The notes under the pieces: model-generated
What the model was told of the DNA's origin: nothing
Database searches by the model: none
Seen by the model: the letters and a program-made list of their open reading frames with translations, nothing else
Origin: a bacterium (Candidatus Gribaldobacteria) CG10_big_fil_rev_8_21_14_0_10_37_21
GTDB lineage: Bacteria > Patescibacteriota > Minisyncoccia > Minisyncoccales > CG1-02-41-26
Direction of reading: 5' to 3'
Assembly: GCA_002773495.1 (NCBI GenBank)
Contig: PFAX01000030.1
Span: 48,709-57,424, forward strand
Length of the DNA: 8,716 bases
Translations under genes and position numbers: made by a program
Shown: piece after piece, positions 7,601-8,716 of the stretch
How the letters are laid out: each line of letters begins with the position of its first letter
Numbering within the stretch: position 1 is the first letter of the stretch

Positions 7601-8716
7601 GTTGGTTTGGCTCTTCTCCCCAGCAAACCTTTTGAAGCAACTCAACTAAATTGCCATTTAAGGCCTTAACAATTGCCTCTTGGGTCTCACCCGAGGCGGC
7701 AAACTCTTCTAATAAGGTTGTGTGTAAATGCTTGTTTAGTCGGCAAGTGTTGTTAGCAAACTCAACGAACTTTACACTTGTAAACTCTCCACCAGGATTT
7801 ACCTCTAATGTTTTATAAGTATTGTCAGCTGTTTTTATTTTTAACCAGCTCATTTCTACTTTTGTCTTAGAAGAAAAGTCAAAAATCATTTCTTCTGGTT
7901 CGGTTCTACCAGCTGCGATATTTTGTTCAACTTTTGCCTCATACTCCTGGCAAAAGGCCTGCAACATCTGCTCTATACTCATATTAAGGGTCTTGACAAC
8001 CTCGGCTGGTAAAACATCGCCAATATCAGCGTTTAAAACCTTTTTAAGCTTAGCATAAAGCTGGCTGGCTGGTTCAAAATATTCAGAGAGGGGATAGACA
8101 ATTTCATCTTCAATAAAAACATTAGCGTACTCAAAAGCAGTGGCTAAGGTCATTTCAACAAGGGCTGAAATAAACTGCTCGCCAAAATTAATCAAGCCAG
8201 CCAAAGCCCAGTTCTTTGCCCTTGCTAATGTGCCTTGCACTCCACCACTCGTATCCACATCTTGACCTATCCACTGGCACTCACCGCACTTTTCACCCCT
8301 ATCTTCTGCTTCATAAATACTCCCTGCCTGCCAGTCCCTGCTCCAACAATACCCTGCCCCCTCGCACATTTGTTTTCTATAGCCCGGGTCTCTGCCTGCA
8401 TCATGTTCGCAGATTATTTGATATACCGTTTGCCCGCCCTGTTCAATTTCTGCTAAATCAGATGGGATGTCAGGCCCCTTTAACTCCATAGCATTAATAT
8501 CTTCAGGACTTAATTGAACGCATTCACCTTTAAAGGCTTCTGCCGGCTTAGGACTTGTTTCACATTTTTGTGGGGCTAAAAAGGTCTGTCCTTCTAAAAC
8601 AAACACCTTCCCTTGATGTAAAAGCCCATAACAATCAGGTATTGACGAATATTCAGGAAACAAAGCTGGGTGGCTTTCTCTGTAATCCTGAATCTTTTCC
8701 GAGACCGCCCCACTCG
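4662..8716 (-). CDS. Giant Cys-rich, probably extracytoplasmic protein of unknown function, 5'-truncated by window edge
   Basis: The frame is open from the right edge to TGA at 4664-4662, with a back-up in-frame TAA at 4655-4653. A TTG at 8663 could be read as a start, giving 1,333 residues, but codons upstream (SGAVSEKIQDYRESHPA) stay open to 8714 and read like normal protein, so the real N-terminus is outside the window. Residues below count from TTG 8663. Cys-rich regions are 11-129, 238-549 (including a C-x3-C-x2-DE...CC block at 512-549) and 1138-1305 (21 Cys in tandem modules). Residues 550-1137 hold only about four Cys and are mostly helical and amphipathic. Degenerate internal repeats occur (TPAEIL at 364 and 762; ITG...INDLIK at 372 and 428). 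No signal peptide can be seen because the N-terminus is missing; export is inferred from the cysteines and from the secreted neighbour. No catalytic motif or family is recognised. Confidence 0.9.
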   Translation of the reverse strand, partial: SGAVSEKIQDYRESHPALFPEYSSIPDCYGLLHQGKVFVLEGQTFLAPQKCETSPKPAEAFKGECVQLSPEDINAMELKGPDIPSDLAEIEQGGQTVYQIICEHDAGRDPGYRKQMCEGAGYCWSRDWQAGSIYEAEDRGEKCGECQWIGQDVDTSGGVQGTLARAKNWALAGLINFGEQFISALVEMTLATAFEYANVFIEDEIVYPLSEYFEPASQLYAKLKKVLNADIGDVLPAEVVKTLNMSIEQMLQAFCQEYEAKVEQNIAAGRTEPEEMIFDFSSKTKVEMSWLKIKTADNTYKTLEVNPGGEFTSVKFVEFANNTCRLNKHLHTTLLEEFAASGETQEAIVKALNGNLVELLQKVCWGEEPNQHCLGNYLAMTPAEILFEITGLMNINDLIKATPKSMICGETTVKWQNKGESQVNAIDKPKNVCDSIFEKKSLGDITGVPQINDLIKTLPLPKIDKNKVPQENSDFYRGYCYVTKAACDPLGSIFQSPTLTTGDALKLLITASCQYTNKKSKKEPNDINCSGKCLTDEGSMNVTPLKDASSQLECSNALEGICKGCCVATKDTTALSLFRIMFRAKYGIESQNNVSADFNDEIQTYKKLYPALGVQLQIELKKTATLRGVSAGQWQDIIANPDNTVVVLKDIFNYVSNKTLNVLIDIPFGVVKPMEVNGPTITGKSYTTNFLSRTPSQLLFEDVCYMIVQDFENDPATKRWALSTVYQNERAGIGQDLPYSMESLRTVNLSKVIDKIINESGLIESATIPYIFCKVQNNTPAEILGINEPLMTFVRPKEMQIMFQIIEDYLNEPGDKPQWLTEMIYVLNNTSALNYLLTKAQEVERSMHPDQTIFNFQFAITLSHADKMAINLGNIPQSLTSAFTARGLAAPASLVFPLLETNPLHPLNANFSGPDSMKNFGKEVGLLDGKYFIGLAPYFNTGNWQVNVYTFTIEQAQAITQIAHYLTTPLGVLAKEAMGVQGNTPIIALICQDPSMMIWVNSAEVSQCDVGLDLSGLNALAGFLTKMPVDLLPLIKTPVIPALNSTLGTSLIDLLAEKYDWLKKPLIDTLGPKVGLDKALYSLGEAGTAITSALDKSAEKTEEFIKKASGVADTALIEAPVGALSGVVDWVTAQIANLFGAKLADMATEQIMGSCVKQPVRTTSCKANEVLKEVVDEGTGVKIINCCTLGQPAVCEAKCRPVPTEGCKTNEGETEDGGKCCYSLDRDDDKGGFEFILDPKPDGCAICRLKRADVGGKCNANEFEAMSGDDNVLVCCQERSSVYKDCRAKDSACKSDEVPVGNPADRCCKKASLECCSTVLECVNRKFSYSLDGLADSFARGSLPLSSLLK
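4749..5252 (-). repeat. C-terminal array of four Cys modules ending in CC (upstream giant protein)
   Basis: Residues 1138-1305 carry four consecutive modules of the form C-x(6-10)-C-[KN]-x-[ND]-E-x(n)-CC. They span residues 1138-1170 (CKANE at 1148), 1182-1204 (CKTNE at 1190), 1230-1259 (CNANE at 1241) and 1269-1291 (CKSDE at 1276). An extra CC at 1298-1299 and Cys1305 follow. Modules 2-4 also begin with Cys-Arg. The loop before CC varies in length and is Gly/Asp-rich. This resembles small disulfide-knot binding modules in general plan, but I cannot assign a family. A short 28-residue tail without Cys follows. Confidence 0.75.
6364..6380 (-). repeat. 17-base direct repeat encoding TPAEIL (second site)
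   Basis: The 17 bases here are identical to 7558-7574 and encode the same TPAEIL peptide (residues 762-767 and 364-369) in the same frame. They are best read as the conserved core of a diverged protein repeat rather than a DNA-level element, since the flanks differ. Confidence 0.55.
7017..7124 (-). repeat. Fifth, internal copy of the C-x-x-[ND]-E...CC module
   Basis: Residues 512-549 of the upstream giant protein read C-SGK-C-LTDE (512-520), then a 16-residue Ser/Leu-rich loop, C537, C545 and finally CC at 548-549. The C-x-x-D-E start and the CC end match the C-terminal modules, although this copy is about 600 residues away and has two additional cysteines in the loop. It suggests the same small domain has been used twice in one protein. 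The match rests on few residues, so common origin is an inference. Confidence 0.5.
7338..7382 (-). repeat. Internal protein repeat, copy 2 (ITG...INDLIK)
   Basis: Residues 428-442 match residues 372-386 at 10 of 15 positions, including ITG, INDLIK and the closing Pro. A Cys (416 here, 356 in copy 1) lies 12-16 residues before each copy. Confidence 0.5.
7506..7574 (-). repeat. Internal protein repeat, copy 1 (TPAEIL...ITG...INDLIK)
   Basis: Residues 364-386 of the upstream giant protein hold TPAEIL followed by ITGLMNINDLIKATP. The second half recurs at residues 428-442 as ITGVPQINDLIKTLP (10 of 15 identical). The first half recurs at residue 762, where the DNA is identical over 17 bases (7558-7574 and 6364-6380). 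This points to a degenerate helical repeat. Confidence 0.55.
8277..8411 (-). other. N-terminal Cys cluster of the upstream giant protein
   Basis: Residues 85-129 contain five Cys (85, 100, 106, 126, 129), ending in a CGEC (CXXC) at 126-129 followed by QWIG. The segment is rich in Trp, Tyr, Gly and charged residues and is followed by a more hydrophobic helical stretch (about 150-185). A small disulfide-bonded or metal-binding domain is possible; no family is recognised. Confidence 0.45.

Overview
The window holds two very large coding regions, both on the minus strand, separated by 78 bases. No RNA gene, CRISPR array, insertion sequence or recognisable mobile element is visible. Neither coding region is complete. 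The upstream gene (right side, read leftward) enters from beyond base 8716 and stops with TGA at 4664-4662. The downstream gene starts with ATG at 4583 and runs off the left edge at base 1 without a stop. The window is therefore almost wall-to-wall coding: at least 1,350 codons plus at least 1,527 codons.

Both products look like exported, disulfide-rich proteins. The downstream protein has a clear N-terminal signal peptide, about 50 cysteines, and a dense block of six CX3C motifs (residues 988-1079). The upstream protein has about 48 cysteines, concentrated in an N-terminal part, a middle block, and a C-terminal array of short modules of the form C-x(n)-C-x-x-[ND]-E-x(n)-CC. A Cys-poor helical stretch of more than 550 residues lies between the middle block and the C-terminal array. 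I recognise no enzyme motif or named family in either protein.

Organism: the DNA is AT-rich (about 40% GC by eye) and TGA is used only as a stop, so the standard bacterial code (11) fits. There is no Shine-Dalgarno sequence before the one visible start. Huge uncharacterised secreted Cys-rich proteins in such DNA suggest a Patescibacteria/CPR (for example Parcubacteria-like) genome, but this is an impression and no marker gene is present to confirm it.

The layout (same strand, short gap, same architectural style, both giant and Cys-rich) suggests the two proteins are made and act together outside the cytoplasm, for instance as parts of a cell-surface or secretion-associated structure. A possible sigma70-type promoter (TTGGCA-17-TAAAAT) in the gap could give the downstream gene its own, nearly leaderless transcript.
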